Below are positions 50,930-64,000 of a stretch of DNA of 64,000 nucleotides, piece by piece (within the stretch, counting starts at the first letter, position 1; each line of letters starts with the position of its first letter). The stretch covers positions 12,659,795 through 12,723,794 of the forward strand of contig NC_134280.1 of assembly GCF_949628215.1 (NCBI RefSeq). Direction: 5' to 3'. The notes below the pieces were generated by a model that was not told the origin of the DNA, did not search any database, and saw only the letters and a list, made by a program, of their open reading frames with translations. The position numbers and the translations under genes were made by a program. Source of the stretch: Phalacrocorax aristotelis. Taxonomy: Eukaryota > Chordata > Aves > Suliformes > Phalacrocoracidae.

Positions 50930-52206
50930 TAAATAAAGGAGCTATAAAGGAGCTACTTATTCCACAACTGTATTCTAGGCTTTTAAAAATCTCTGTGGGG
51001 TAATAAGAGGCAGTGCTGCCTTTTATGTGTGAAAATAACTCAGCAAACAATTGATTCTAAATTAAAGTTTGGAAGAATGAGTCAAATCCCTGTAGAAAAA
51101 TAACATGTGGCTGAAAATGCTTCTTTTGTAACAAGGTGATGTCAGAATTCAGAGTTCTGAGTCAACGAAATTGTCATTGAGACAACAAAAAAGTGCCAGA
51201 CATGTGAGTAGCTTTACTTTGCCCTGATTTCACGGGACACGCATTTTTACAAGCAAAATATCACCTCCCTCCCTGATACCTATATTTTCTCCTAAACTAG
51301 GTTTGTATTCTGTTCCAAGCAACCTGCGTTGCCATCTTGTTGGAATTATTTTCTTAAAGTGCTAATAAAATTTTTAAAGATGATAATGTTCAGGGAGAGG
51401 CAGCAACTCTTGCTACTCTGCTTCTTACTCTGAGAACTAGGAGAAAGGTGTTTCGTGTCAAGACTAGGTAAGTAGGATGTTGAACAGATGGTAAATGCCA
51501 ATGCGTTTTTAACAGTTCTGCAAAGGAAGATTTAATCCTGGTTTTATGGGTGAGGGGAGACAGAAACATGAACAAATAACACCCTGCAGCAATCGAGGTT
51601 ATGTTTGATATTCCAGATCTACCTTGTGCTGTTAGACTGGATGGCTTCCACTGTTTCAACACTTGTTTTTACCCAAAACAAGTTTCTCTATGAAAAGTTT
51701 AATCTTTCCCCTTCTGTCCCCTTTTACTGTATCCAGCTAAAATAGTTGCTTAGAAATGAGTTCATTAGTCCTTTGTTTTCTGTGGTGGCAAAATACTAGG
51801 GGAAGCTCCTGGGCAGTTATAGAGGTAAGTGTACCCCAGTTCATGGGAGGACTGCAGAGCAGGGAGAGGCTGCAGCTTTTTCAGTCTTACGGAATTTCGC
51901 TACATCTCTAGGCTTTCTCTATTGCACATTTCTGTACTCAGAAAGTGTCAGGATGAAAAATATGTTCCATTGGGAAGAAGAAAAATGAACTCTCTGGCAC
52001 CAAAATAGCATGCCTTTTGCTGCAAAATCTCTCTGCTCTGAATTTAGAGATTGAAATAAATGTCTTCATAATTGGCAAATAAAAATGTGAACCCCTTCTT
52101 ACAACATTTTTAGATTTAAAAATACTCCTTTTATGGTTATGCCTGTATTCATCTTCTAACAAAACACAGAAATTTTTCCAGATGTGAACTTACAGCCCTT
52201 TCAGCT

Positions 52207-52730
52207 TTGACGAGGGTTGGTCAGCTGCCACCATCGTTGAGTTCCCCACTTGACACTGTACTCTTGTAATGAAGGAGGAGAGAAGACAAGTCACAGAGGA
52301 TGTTATTGCCCCCTCAGAGCCACGCTTGTCACATAGGTGTGTGAGGAGGCCAGGCAGCACGTGCAAGTCAGCCAGGAAGAAGAGACTTCAGCTAAAATCC
52401 CTCCTAGGAGAGAGCTGCTGGCCCTTGCTGGCAGGTCACTGCACGGTTCCTGTGCTACACTGCATGTCTACTCACAGCTCTTTGGATTGGCAAACAGGGA
52501 AAGGGGCAGTAGCTATGGCTCTGCTGTCATCTGCTCCCCACCTGCCACCTCAGAGTTTCCTGAGGCCAACATGTGTAGACTGCCATTCCCTGTCTCCAGC
52601 CTGCACCTTGTGAGATGGAGATGGGAGATTGGAGATGATGGACAGGCTGCTTTCCTATCTGCTGCTGGCCTATGGGCTCATCTCTGCCAGGGCAGACGCT
52701 ATCTGGCACTTCTTTGTTGTCACTTATGTT
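52207..52730 (+). other. Exon-like block in intron 1 (unproven)
   Basis: The block is GC-richer than its surroundings. It follows an acceptor-like CCCTTTCAG and ends at a consensus AG|GTGAGT donor. Two overlapping open frames of 114 and 131 codons run through it, the second stopping at the donor. Neither peptide resembles a family I know. Joined directly to ADCY5 exon 1 (phase 0) it would stop after one codon, so if transcribed it is more likely a non-coding or alternative exon. It could equally be chance. Confidence 0.2.
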
Positions 52731-55640
52731 AGGTGAGTTTTCTGGTTAGCCTGAGAAGTCACAAACCCCACACGGTTAAAGCTGATGAGGAAGTGTTGCA
52801 TCTCTTGAGGAGGGGAGCCAGCCCCAGTTGGGTGAAGAGCTGTTTCTTGACCAAGGACACCTAGCAGGACAGAGACAGGTTAACGAAAGGAAAGCAGCAA
52901 GTCAGGCTTGTTGGGGCATTGAAGACAAGTAATACTTTTCTTTTTGCAAAGCTTTTCTAAAGTAGTTAATTCCAGGTTCGCTGTGCTCACCTCAGAGTAG
53001 GGTAAAGGATATGCATGCTGCATATTGTTTCGTGCCTTAGTATTTTATACAAATCAATGCCAGTCCCTGTATCTGGACTGTACACAAAATACATCCAATT
53101 ATGGTAGTATACAGATAGTTGCTGATGCATTTCTCCCCCATCCTTTATGCGTTCCCTCAGATAAAAATGTGACACCCAAAAAGGGGCCAGTGACTTGAAG
53201 TACATCCAGCTGTATGGGAGAAAGCAGGTGCAGGTTTGGACCTTAACATGAGGCTTACAGAGGTGTCAAGGACACTACAAAGCCCTTGTGTCAATTTATT
53301 AAAGTATTTGCTTTTCCAAAGTTCAGGCAGGTGAAATGAAAACAAATTGTATAACAAGAGTAGGCTGTGTCCTGATGAATAATAAAACTGCTCTTTTACC
53401 TCATTTTTCTTTGAATGAAGTATTGCATTGCAATTGCTAACTAGTGAAGTTCTTCAAAATCACAATGGGAAGGACAGCAATAAAGTTAAAATTATTAGCC
53501 GTGTTTGCGCAACACATCACTGCTGCTTCATGATTATATTTTGTGTGTGTTTCTCTCAGGTGATGGTAGGGCTTAAATTATACAAATAACTAGTATCCTT
53601 AAGCTATAAAGCATGTGTTGCTGGTAATTCTGCTTATCAGCAGAGGACAGTTATGTCTTGATTTATTATTTTAACTCAAATTGTTTAGCAGCAATGCTGA
53701 AAGGTACTGTACACACTTGCCAAGGCCCCCTAAATTATGAGTATCATAAAACAAATCTTTTCAGTTACTGAGAGAAATAATCGGAAAATTAAAAGGTCAA
53801 AATTGTGGTGTGAAAAAACATTAATATATTTTGATAGGTTTCATGTGCTTTGGTGAACAGGTCATCCTGATATTTGCTCATAAGCGATAAAACAGGACTG
53901 GTCCTGTTTGGGGAATAATCCGCTGTAGTCATTTTGAGAGTAGCTGGTGTATCTCAGACTTTTTATACAGTAAAGCTTTACAGATATTCAGTGGTGGTTA
54001 TGGTACTGGGAACATATGTTTTACTGTAATTCCAATTACAGAGGTGGGAGAAGGATAGGTAGGAAGAATAATACCCTCTGTTATCAATTAATATGGAATG
54101 TCTGTTTCTATAGGTTTTGCCACAACATGTATACCTTGATTAAGATCTGTGTTACTCCACCAAGCACTGCTGTCTTCTAAATTTTCTGCAGTATGGCCTT
54201 AAAAGGAGTAGCTTGTAAAGAAAGACTCCGCTGAGGTGCAGTTAGCTCCTATCCGTTTCTCTTCACAAGCTTACAAATGCTGAGTGTTTCTGCAAGAAAG
54301 CCTAGGTGGTACTGTGTTGGTTGTGATCGAAGGCTGTGAAACGGAATTCCTGGCGTACAGTAGGGGAATTATTTCCACAGGATGAGTCTCAGTTGAGTGG
54401 AGAAGTACCGCAGACTTCCCTGTGCTGATCACCAGCATATTCTGCTGCAGGTTTTACTTCTCAGGAAAAAGTTTACAAGATCAAGCCATTAACAACTGTG
54501 GCAGAGAGGCTGTCTGTTCCTCTTACCAACAATGTTGAAGGTATGAAGTCAAGCAGATTTCCTTGGAAGTGACTTAAGATTCAGTTTGCTATCATACAGA
54601 CCATCAACAGACTCAATGTCAACAATTCTGGTCACTGAGACAATGCTGTGGATAATATATGCATTTTTTAGTTTAGTATGCTATAGTTGTGAACCATTGG
54701 AAGTTTGTGTGCAAGCAGCAGTAAGTGGTACAGTTAGAATACATGATGCAGGGAACTGTCAAATGCAATCTGCATGCTTTGCATGTTATTTTTCCATTGT
54801 TTTTCCTGTCTCCATCAGGTTTAGAGTTGTGGAAGGTTGTTTCTAGAGAAGTAAGGCAAAATGCACATCCTTTGTCATCTTTCTTTCTGTAAATGTGTTG
54901 TCCTCTGTGCATGGTCAGTCTTAGCTGGTAACTGCTATTAGGAACAAAACCAGCTGGTCGGATGGAAGGGACTGAAGTGATGAAGAGTAGAAGGGAGTCA
55001 TTTTTGACTGAAGCTGCTCTTCTACCTGGAGAAGCAGATAACTGACTCCTATGACTGATCTTCAAACGCAGCTTGAGGCATTGGGTTTCCTATTAATCTC
55101 TCCTGTGTACAGCCGTAAGCTGAGCGTGTGTGTTTTCCAAGTGCTGATGGAGGATCTAAGGACTGAATAGTTCCTGAGAGCTTCTTTGGACCAGTTCATC
55201 ACTGCATACAAACACATGCCAGTGTGTAAAGTTGTATTGGGCTATTTTAATGAAAATGAGAACTTATCACAGACGTCAGAACATTCAGTGCTTTATTAGG
55301 TGAAAATACAAAGGAATACACTATTCCACAAGACAGATTGTTTGTATTTAGTGGCCTTTATGTTGCTATGATAGAGATACATGCTTTGTATCTGCGTGTT
55401 AGAGATAGATACAGATATGCATGCCTTGTTCCATTTAAATACATAAAATGTAAGACCAGAGGATCAAGACTAAGTGTTCCGCTTTCTCTGCTGGCATGTC
55501 TTTCTGTGTAAAATTCACCTGATCTGGAGAAATCTGAGATTAACATACCGATACAGAGAAAGTCTTAGAATGAAGTCCTTTGTCTCCCTTGACAGTTAAT
55601 CAGTGCAGCAAGATCTTTTTAGTCCCTCTTTTGTTTTAGC

Positions 55641-55658
55641 TTTTTTTTTTTTTTTTTT
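55641..55658. repeat. Poly-T run (18 bases)
   Basis: An uninterrupted T18 run with no recognisable retrocopy next to it. Confidence 0.8.
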
Positions 55659-58600
55659 CTGCTAATGTCTCACTGGATTTATACCTGCCACTTTTTACCT
55701 GGGGAAATGGTCTCAAAAGCCATTTCTAACATCATGTTTACAAAGGCTCCCTTGGAGGCACAGCAATGTTGGCAGCAGGAAAACAAGCCAGAAACACGGC
55801 TGTATCTGGAAACATGTTAAACCTGAGAGTCTGCCAGCACACAAGCCCACTGGATTTATTGCTTAAGAAAGGAGAATCCTGAACAGGGAAAAACATCCAA
55901 GGAATGGACTGGCACATCTTTGCAAGGGAAGGCACAAAATCTCTTAGGCATAAATTCAGTAGATTTATGTTCTAAACTGCAGTACTGGATTTGATGATTA
56001 AACTCTGTCCTCTTCTGCAACACTATCCTTTAAAGACTTTGGATGGAAAGAAAACTGTGTGCTTGTAAACTTCCTTTCTCGCTGCCATTTTTTCATTAGG
56101 AGCCTCTCTTGTTTTTACCACCAAAGGAGCTAAGTGGGGTTTTTTCTTGTTTACTTCCTTGTGTGGTAGTATCTATGCCCATGGTTTTGGGAGTGTAGCT
56201 GAGCTAACTAAGCCTGCGTGGGTGAGACGGAGCATCGAAGAATCCAATACAGAGCTGTCATTCATATAAATAGTCCTGATTGCTCCAGCTTGAAGTCTTT
56301 ATAGCTTACAGGGTGTGTCTGTGTAGAGAAGAGCGGGTTCCCCAAGCTTTTATCAGATCTCTTTTCTGCCTCTGTGCCAAAACTCCTTTCTGAAAGGAAC
56401 CTTCTTGGTTTTCACCAGGAAAAAGTGTGAAGCTGTTAATATTTTTATCAACACAGGGAGCCACGAAGATGCTGATGGAGGTGGAACACAGCAGGACTGA
56501 GCATGGTTCTCCAGGGCTGGAGAAATCTGTGGTGGTAGTTCTGACTCCTTCTGCCATTTTGGACAATTTGCTTGAAAATCTTTACCTTTTTTGCTTTCGC
56601 TTATTTACATAGTGAATTCCCCAGGCCATGAATGATCTCATTGTGATGATACGTTAGATAGGAAAAGTTCCTGATATTGGTTCTGTCTATTGGTGCAAAC
56701 ATAGTATTGATATTTCATTATGATTCACAGGTGACTGCAAGAGCGCGATGTTAAAGAGGCTGGATTTGCATTTATGGAAGTGTTTTTCAGAAGCACTCAT
56801 TTTTGACCCTGCTCTGTTCCCACTTGGAGCCAATGAGAGCTTTGCCTTTTACCTAAATAGGAACAGAATTAGGCTCAAGGGGAGTGAATTTTTAAATGTC
56901 GCCTTTTTGCAAGATAGAAAGAGTCCTGATGGTTCACCCTGTGCCTTGAAGACAGCTCCTTAGTCATTTACTCATGTGATGGCATCCTTTTTATCCCCCC
57001 CTTAATTTGTCTCTTTTTCTTCCCCACCTGTCTAACTAGAACTCAGAGAAATATTTACTAGGTTACTAAAAATGTGTTTTTAAAGAAGTAAGTAGCACTT
57101 GACAATCCTAATTACACCCCTCCCCAGACAGTAGTTGCATTAAGAATATAACTTCTATGAAAGCCATCTCTCCTGTCAGTTTTGAATGTTCTTCTACCGG
57201 TGGCAAACAATAGACTGCTTAAATTTATTCAGTTGGTTGCAATATCTAGTTATAAACTTTACTGATCTTTTATGTTGCAAACTTATTTACAGTAGGTGGA
57301 AGTACAAGGGCAGTATGTCTCAGCATGGATCTTCTGTCTGGTGGATATCATAGGAGAATAAACAGATAATCCTTGGCATTCCTGAATGTGTGTGTGTTTA
57401 AATGTGACAGGGATGATCAGGAAGAATTACATGTTACTTTGGAAACGGCAATTTCTTCACACCATTTAAAACAAAAATGAGGTGGAACAGGATGCTTTTT
57501 TGGGGGTGGTGGTGATAATCTAGTTTCTGATACAGTTTTGACAGTATTGCACAATTATCAGTTGCAGCTATGTAAAGTTTTTTTCAGTACTTGGCAGCTG
57601 TGACTGTAATTTATATTAATGACTTCTTAATGTTTGTGATATGTTTTGGATTGACCCCTCTGGCAAGTCAAGTGTAACTCTGTTTACACAGCATGAAGGG
57701 CACAGACGGGAGCAAGGAGACCATCTCCAGGTGCTTGTGACACTACGTGTGGTCACCTTGCCCTGGAACAATGGGCCCTGCATCTGCAGTTTCCACATCC
57801 ATGCGTACCTTGGCCAGCCTTGCTAATAAGAATGCCAGGTTTTTTGAATGGACAAATTTCCAGGGAGAAATAAGCCACCAGAGCAATGTCAGAGATCGGC
57901 TCTGTGAACCATCCTGCACCCTGTCTGCACAGAAGAATCGCACTGGCCAATTCTGCTGCATGAGGCAGCCCTAAACCACTTGCTGGGATTCGGTGTCCTT
58001 TTTCCATGCTGCGGGGTCATTTTCTTTCAGAGGAAAACGTAATATAAGCACACTTGAAGGAAAGTGCAAGGCATTGTTTATAGTAAGTGTGTTGCCAGCA
58101 GTAATACGAGCCTATCCATTTCTCTTGACAAAGTGCAGTCTCTCATGAGTTTAGCGCATTTAAAGAACATATTGTGCTGCGCAGCTTATTAAAGGTTTCC
58201 ATGGAAATATCAAAATGCAGAGGACATTTGCTACTTCTTAAAAAGTTTTCTTGATGACCTTTGCCTATTAAATTTCAAGATTGGAAGTGGGAAAAAATTA
58301 AAATATGAGATTATTGGAGTTTGTGTAGCTCTCTGGGTTGTTAATTTGCAAGCGTGTGCTGCAAATAACTGTTCACTATATTCAATGACATTCTCATTTA
58401 ATAGAGCTCTGCTTGTCAGTGGTGTTCAGCCAAACACATCCTTTGTATGTTTTTAGTTAATTTGTGCTAAAAGTGTCTTTTTTTGGTGGCCTGTCAGCCA
58501 GTATCCTGCTGTGCTATTTCATCCACTACTTGAATGAGTTATTGATCCACAAAATGGTGTTACGTGGTGTAATTGTGCTCAGCTCCTTGACTTGGCCGTT

Positions 58601-61600
58601 ATAATATGAACCGGTCACCCAGTGTTAAGAACATGGGAAGCCCCAGGGTAGACTCAGAAATGCTGATTCAAATCTTGCATGGCACAAAACGTACCCAGCT
58701 AGTTAGGCTGTCTTGACTTTTGAGTAAAGCTTTTAGGCTGCCCTGATGAGCTGTGCATCACACAGTGAGGTTGGTCTCTGCAGAATTCATCCCTCGCTTC
58801 CCCACGTTCCTCTGCCTTCAGTTTCCTGTAACTGACAAACACTTCACTCAAACTTCATCCCTGTACAGCCTTGGGATGGTGACTGCAGGTAGGAAGCAGA
58901 GCCAGCTCCTAGGACTGGCATCCACAGTGAGCAAGCTCTCTGCACTTTGCCACGTGAGTCTTCAAAATAACGTAGTTGTTAGAAATAAAAAACAATGAAG
59001 TAAGTTTTAACTTCAGCAAGTATTGAAGCGACCTGCCATTACTTTGATCCTTGTTGCCCACTTACCTCTCCTCTGTTAGCCATATAGCCATATATATTAA
59101 GCTATAACTTACTTCAGTTAGACACTGTTATTTTATAATCCTGCAATGTACAGTAAGATCCTGGCCTGGCTGATGGCTTCTCTGCAAAACACTGATTCAC
59201 ATTTCACTTGCGGGTGGTATTAAGGATCCCTGAAAATTAGGCCATATACTATCTGGCTAAATGTATTATTCAGATATGGTCATGCATATTATAAGACGTG
59301 TTTCTTACTCTCTTATTCTATCTTATGTCTTGATACTTTATAATCTAGTTTTTGCAGAAGTGTTTCTAATGGAAAGTTTGTGTGGGCTGTGTGATAGGTG
59401 GATCTCTGCTGACAGCAGGAGAGAAGGCAATCAAATGTATTACAGATTGCGCAGTAACAGCAGATGATAATACACCCATCGTAAAACTGACCAGCTGTTT
59501 GCATCAGCAGTGGCATAACACCACCTCATGAAGATAAAGTGTGGGAACAAACAATCCCATGCCATGGAAAGCGCTGGAGGGATGGGGAGTAATTATTGCT
59601 GGTTTTAATCTGTGGGGCAGTCAAAATGAATACGGTGACAAAGCAGTTAACTTTGCCTGGGAAGCTACCAAAATAATGAACCCAGCAGGAGCAGTTTGGC
59701 CTTGCTGCACAGATGATTCATATGCCATGTGATAAAGAAACTGCCTGACTGCTCAAAGCAGGGACGATGCTTTGTCAGAAGAAATGAATAACCACATCTG
59801 CTTCAAACTGATGAGTGATTGGAAGCTTCTTTAGCAGAGACTCCTTTCTGAGCGCATGTTTAACTTCACAAGACAGCTATCAGGAAATACATTCACAGGC
59901 AGGAAAAAATGCTTCTCAGAATAACGCTTTACTATTTTTACCCAATGATGAGTTCCAGAAAATGCTTAGGAAAAATGAACTTTGTCAAACTTAAGTAGCC
60001 CAGAGTAGAGTGGTTACCCTCAAAGAATGATACTAGCTTAAAACAGACTGGTTCATAGTCACATTTAAAAGTGATGCTCAATGGTAACTGACTACTGTAA
60101 TTTTAAAGAAGGGTGAAAGTGGAGGGCAAAGGTTAATGATGGATTCAAGCTCCATCCTTTCCAAGGGAAAGATAGTGGGTTAGAATCTACTCCCAGCATT
60201 TTGCAGTGCCCACTGTCCAGAACACCATCTGTATAGAAATTTATTGATATTGTGGTTTTCAGCTCCTGTGAGGTTCTCAGTTTTTAGCAACTTTTCAGTC
60301 AGCTGTGTTTCTCAAGCCATGGAAGAATCTTATGCACTGGTACTGCTGGCTCAGGAAGATGAAAAAGTAAGAAGAAAAGGTTATGGGGAAAGGGGAACCA
60401 ACTGAAAAAGGACATTTGAAGATGGGATAAGCAGAAGCTAAACTTAGTGCAGAGAAATGGGGAAATGAGGAAAAAAGTAGATAGCATAAATCTTGTATCA
60501 TGCTGTCCTTTATTCAAATTCATAAAATGGTGTAGTGCCTTCTAAGCTCCTTTTTGGCTACATTCAGAGAAGTATTTCCTAAATAAATTAAAGAATAATT
60601 GACACATCTCCTTTAAAACCTCACACCAGCAAGCAGGAATTTAACATTGCAGTACACATGTTACTGAAAGATATGTCCCTCATGAAAATACACCAATCCA
60701 GATTTCGCAGGCCTTTGGAAAGCCTAGCAGGTATTTCAGCACAGATTAATCTTCATATTGATCTTTAATACCTTGAAGCAATTTTTCATCTCTATGAAAA
60801 CAATAGCAATCCTATTTTGGTGGCCTACAGATTTGACTGGAACTTCAACTATCTGAATGAGGCCTTTGTAGGAATGAATATATTTTAGGTATATGTTGCT
60901 TGCTGTATTGAGTTTCATCATTTATAGAGGGAGAACTACTTACAATGGTTTTTTGGGAGCAAATTTTTTAGGTACCAAAGCAACCTGGAAGTCAGAAGTT
61001 CTAAAAACTTTGAGGTTCTCAAAAATAAATGTTGTGCAGAAAAGTTTATTCTTTTTGCACATTGGTCAGTTTTATATGTCTTGAAGTAAGTTAATGTAAT
61101 GTATTCAAATATTAGGAATACTGTAGCTGCTTGTCACTTTGAATGAGGATATAAACTTACCACCTTCTGGATGTCGAATAGAAAAGTCCCACAGCTGAAA
61201 CTTTTTATGGTTTCCTGTGGGTCTATGGTTTTAAAGGGATCCTTCAAAATGCTTTCATTTTTCAATTGATCCACACTGCCAAGGTCAAACATCATCAATC
61301 AGTTTTGATATCAAAAGAACTTTTGAACACTTAACAAACCCCTCTATCTCTCTCATAAATGTCTACTTCTCTCTACAGAGATGCTTCTGACTTTTAGAGA
61401 TGAAAGCTGTGGTCTTTTGATTATTTAGAAAATGCTGTTTGATATCTTTGAGAAATTTGTTTGACTTTCAACAAGTCACTGTTCTAGTAATCTACTTAGC
61501 TGTATTTATACCAGAGTGGGCAAAACCCAGTGATTATATGTTGTGTGTAAATGAATGTTTATCCTCTAACACTAGAGCTGAAATTGTTTGATAATCAGGG

Positions 61601-61684
61601 AGAACTTGTATTTGAGGTTTTAATGAATGAATTTTTGACTAGTTGACCTCTAGATAAGAAAAGGTTAATGTTAAAAATTATTTA

Positions 61685-61740
61685 TTTCATTTACATATAA
61701 ATATAAAGTTAGGAATTAATATAAATATAAATATAAATTT
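61685..61740. repeat. ATAAAT-type AT-rich tandem repeat
   Basis: Repeated ATAAAT/ATATAA units, imperfect, over about 50 bases, about 250 bases before the large CR1 copy. Confidence 0.65.
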
Positions 61741-61984
61741 AGGAAAGATTCAACAGTATTTGGAATAGACTCTTTAAGATCAATTTCTAATCCACATTGA
61801 ATCCTTAATACCAATCTCTTTAATTTCAAGCCTTTCAGCTGATTAAGATAGCAAAGACTCGTGGACAGCAATCCGTGAATCTAAAATTACTCAGGGATGG
61901 TAACAACTTTGGACAGGTAAACTTTTTGAGCATATGGAAGCCTTGTTAAGGGCTCACTGGAGTAGATTTCTAAACACCGTGCTG

Positions 61985-64000
61985 TTGTCACTTGAGTGCC
62001 TCAAGACCCTAACTGATACAAAGGAAAGGGAATTAAGTGGAGCAAGAGGCCCCCATGGCTCAACCATGACCTCCTGGGTCTACTCAAATCCAAAAGGGAA
62101 GCACACCAGAAATGGAGAAGTGGAGGATTATCCACCGAGAACTACAAGGGCATTGCCAGAGAGTGCAGAGACGCAGTTAGAAAAGCAAAAGCCCAATTTG
62201 AATTGAAACTGGCTATAGACATAAAAAATAACAAGAAAGGGTTCTTCAGACATGTCAACCAAAAGCAGAAAAAGAAGGAAAACATAGGCCCACTGTTAAA
62301 CTGAAAAGGAGAGTCAATCACCAATGATGCGGAAAAGGCAGAGGTCCTCAACACCTTCTTCACCTCGGTCTTTACCAGCACTGTAGTGTCCCAGGCTTTG
62401 GGAACAAAATTGCCAATTGAACCAAACACTGACCCGCCATCAGTGAAGGAAGAGTTAGTATATGAACTACTACAGGAGCTTGACCCCCACAAATGAATGG
62501 GCCCTGACGCCATCCACCCGAGGGTGTTGAGAGAGCTGGCTGACATCATCGCAAGGCTGCTCTCCATAATCCTTGAGAAGTCATGGAGAACGGGGGATGT
62601 CCCAGAGGACTGGAGGAAGGCAAATGTTACTCCTATCTACAAGAAGGGCTTGAGGGAGGATCTGGGTAACTATAGGCCCATCAGCCTTACTTCAGTCCCT
62701 GGGAAAGTTATGGAACGAATCCTCCTGGGGCCATCACAAGTCAATTGAAGCACGTGATTGGGAAAAGCCAACATGGCTTCACTAAAGGCAGAGCGTGCTT
62801 GACAAACCTGGTGGCCTTCTGTGACAAAGTGACTTGCCTGGTTGACATGGGGCAGGCGGTGGACATTATTTACCTGGACTTCTCCAAGGCCTTTGATATG
62901 ATCCCCCACAGTCTCCTCCTGGAGAAATTGATGTGTTATGGCCTAGATCAGTGGTCTGTGCAGTGGGTGGGGAACTGGCTGACAGGCTGCACCCAAAAGG
63001 TGGTGGTAAACAGCTCTTTCTCAAACTGGCAACCTGTCACTAGTGGAGTCCCCCAGGGATTGATATTGGGCCCAATGTTATTCAACATCTTTATAAGTGA
63101 TCTGGATAATGGGATCAAGTGTAGCCTGATGAATTTTGCTGATGACACCAAGTTGAGTGGGGAAGTAGACGCTCCAGAAGGCAGAGCTGCCTTGCAGGGA
63201 GATCTGGATAGGCTGGAAGAGGGGGCCAGCAAGAACCTTGTGAACTTCAACAAGGACAAATGTAAGGTCACACACCTGGGAAAACATAATCCGGGAGTGC
63301 AGCACAGACTGGGATCCACCTGGCTGGAGAGCAGCGCTGTGGAGAGGGACCTGAGGGCCCTGGTGGACAGGAAGCTCAACATGAGTGAACAGTGGCTGCT
63401 GCGGCCAAGAAGGCCACCAGGGTGCTGGGTTGCATCAAAAAGGGCATCGCCAGCAGAGATAAAGAAGTCATTATCCCACTCTACTCAGTGTTTGTCAGGC
63501 CACACCTGGAGTCCTGTGTACAGTTCTGGTCCCCTCTATACAAAAAATGTGGACAGGCTGGAAGGGGTCCAGAGAAGGATCAAAGGACTGGGAAGCTGCC
63601 ATATGAGGATAGGCGGGGCGAACTGGGTTTGTTCAGCCTTGAGCAAAGGAGGCTCAGAGGGGATCTCATCGCCACGTACCAGTACTTAAGGGGCAGCTAC
63701 AAAAAAGATGGAGACTCCCTTTTTCCAAGGGGTCACATGGAGAGGACAAGGGGGAATGGACACCAGTTGCCCTTGGGGAGATTCCAGTTGGACATGAGAG
63801 GGAAATTTTTCACAGTGAGGACAGTCAACCATTGGAATAATGTCCCCAGGGAAGTGGTTGACTCGGCCACGTTGGACACCTTGAAGAGTCGCCTGGACAG
63901 GGTGCTGGGCCATCTTGTCTAGACTGTGCTCTTCCTGGAAAGGTTGGACTAGATGATCCCTGAGGTCCCTTCCAACCTGGGATTCTGTGATTCTGTGATA
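61985..64000 (+). mobile_element. CR1 retrotransposon, 5'-truncated with reverse-transcriptase domain (dead)
   Basis: About 2 kb of CR1 ORF2 and 3' UTR. It starts just before the linker segment WLNHDLLGLLKSK (from about 62056) and carries the reverse-transcriptase blocks GPDAIHP (62500), [13 protein letters not shown] (about 62665), LDFSKAFD (about 62875), SGVPQG (63042-63059) and the catalytic FADD (63135-63146), then the C-terminal LGLFSLEQRRLRGDL and FFTVRTVNHWN segments. The endonuclease domain is lost by truncation. The frame is broken by TGA at 62302 and 62494 and by frameshifts near 62735, near 63395 and in about 63545-63620, so it encodes no working enzyme. The 3' end has TTGGACTAGATGATCCCTGAG and two ATTCTGTG octamers (63982-63997) right at the window edge. 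The 5' boundary is fuzzy by tens of bases. Confidence 0.95.

Larger units (their letters stand above)
47185..61684 (+). other. ADCY5 intron 1, fourth segment
   Basis: No supported exon of ADCY5 or another gene. It contains the C-rich tract at 50905-50929, a T18 run at 55641-55658, a GC-richer exon-like block at 52207-52730 and a stretch at about 58080-58500 with the texture of conserved non-coding DNA. Paired reading frames on both strands at 57616-58007 have no recognisable product. Confidence 0.55.

Noticed and set aside
62142..62567. 141-codon minus-strand frame, and similar minus frames at 62948-63382
   Set aside because: They are antisense to the CR1 ORF2 coding strand and have no independent support.
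10381..64000. RNA genes, CRISPR-like arrays or a novel multi-gene system
   Set aside because: No tRNA or rRNA signature, no regularly spaced identical repeats and no cluster of related frames were seen. The region reads as a vertebrate intron with sparse retrotransposons.

Overview
This is vertebrate, almost certainly avian, nuclear DNA. The evidence is three sense-strand copies of the CR1 retrotransposon, whose 3' ends carry the bird/reptile-type ATTCTGTG octamer; one solo LTR that resembles, from memory, a family abundant in Neoaves; and one recognisable protein-coding exon with spliced-gene architecture. Repeat density is low, as expected for a bird. I cannot name the species; the LTR argues mildly against a galliform.

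Layout. Positions 1-6158 are AT-rich intergenic DNA with no coding exon that I can support. A solo LTR with a perfect 5-bp target duplication lies at 6164-6744, followed by about 1.3 kb of unremarkable upstream DNA. A dense CpG island spans about 8050-9900. It holds a promoter-like block (inverted and direct CCAAT boxes, GC boxes, a TACAAA element), a long GC-rich leader with several upstream ORFs, and the first coding exon of ADCY5 (adenylate cyclase type 5), 9364-10374 on the + strand. That exon encodes 337 residues: the cytosolic N-terminus and the first five of six helices of membrane domain M1. It ends in a phase-0 CAG|GTAGGT donor. The catalytic domains are outside the window.

From 10375 to the end (at least 53.6 kb) the window is best read as ADCY5 intron 1. 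I did not find exon 2 (the sixth M1 helix). The intron holds a short CR1 tail (22155-22247), a CR1 3' fragment (35460-36254), a badly decayed LINE reverse-transcriptase remnant (about 37230-37470), and a 2-kb 5'-truncated CR1 with much of its reverse transcriptase (about 61985-64000). It also holds low-complexity tracts and quadruplex-capable runs. A few stretches look like conserved non-coding sequence or cryptic exons, but only alignment or RNA data can decide.

I see no bacterial-style operon, CRISPR array, RNA gene or undescribed multi-gene system. The most useful leads are regulatory: the paired CCAAT/G-rich promoter block, the short strong-context upstream ORF, and the LTR 1.6 kb upstream of the first CCAAT box.
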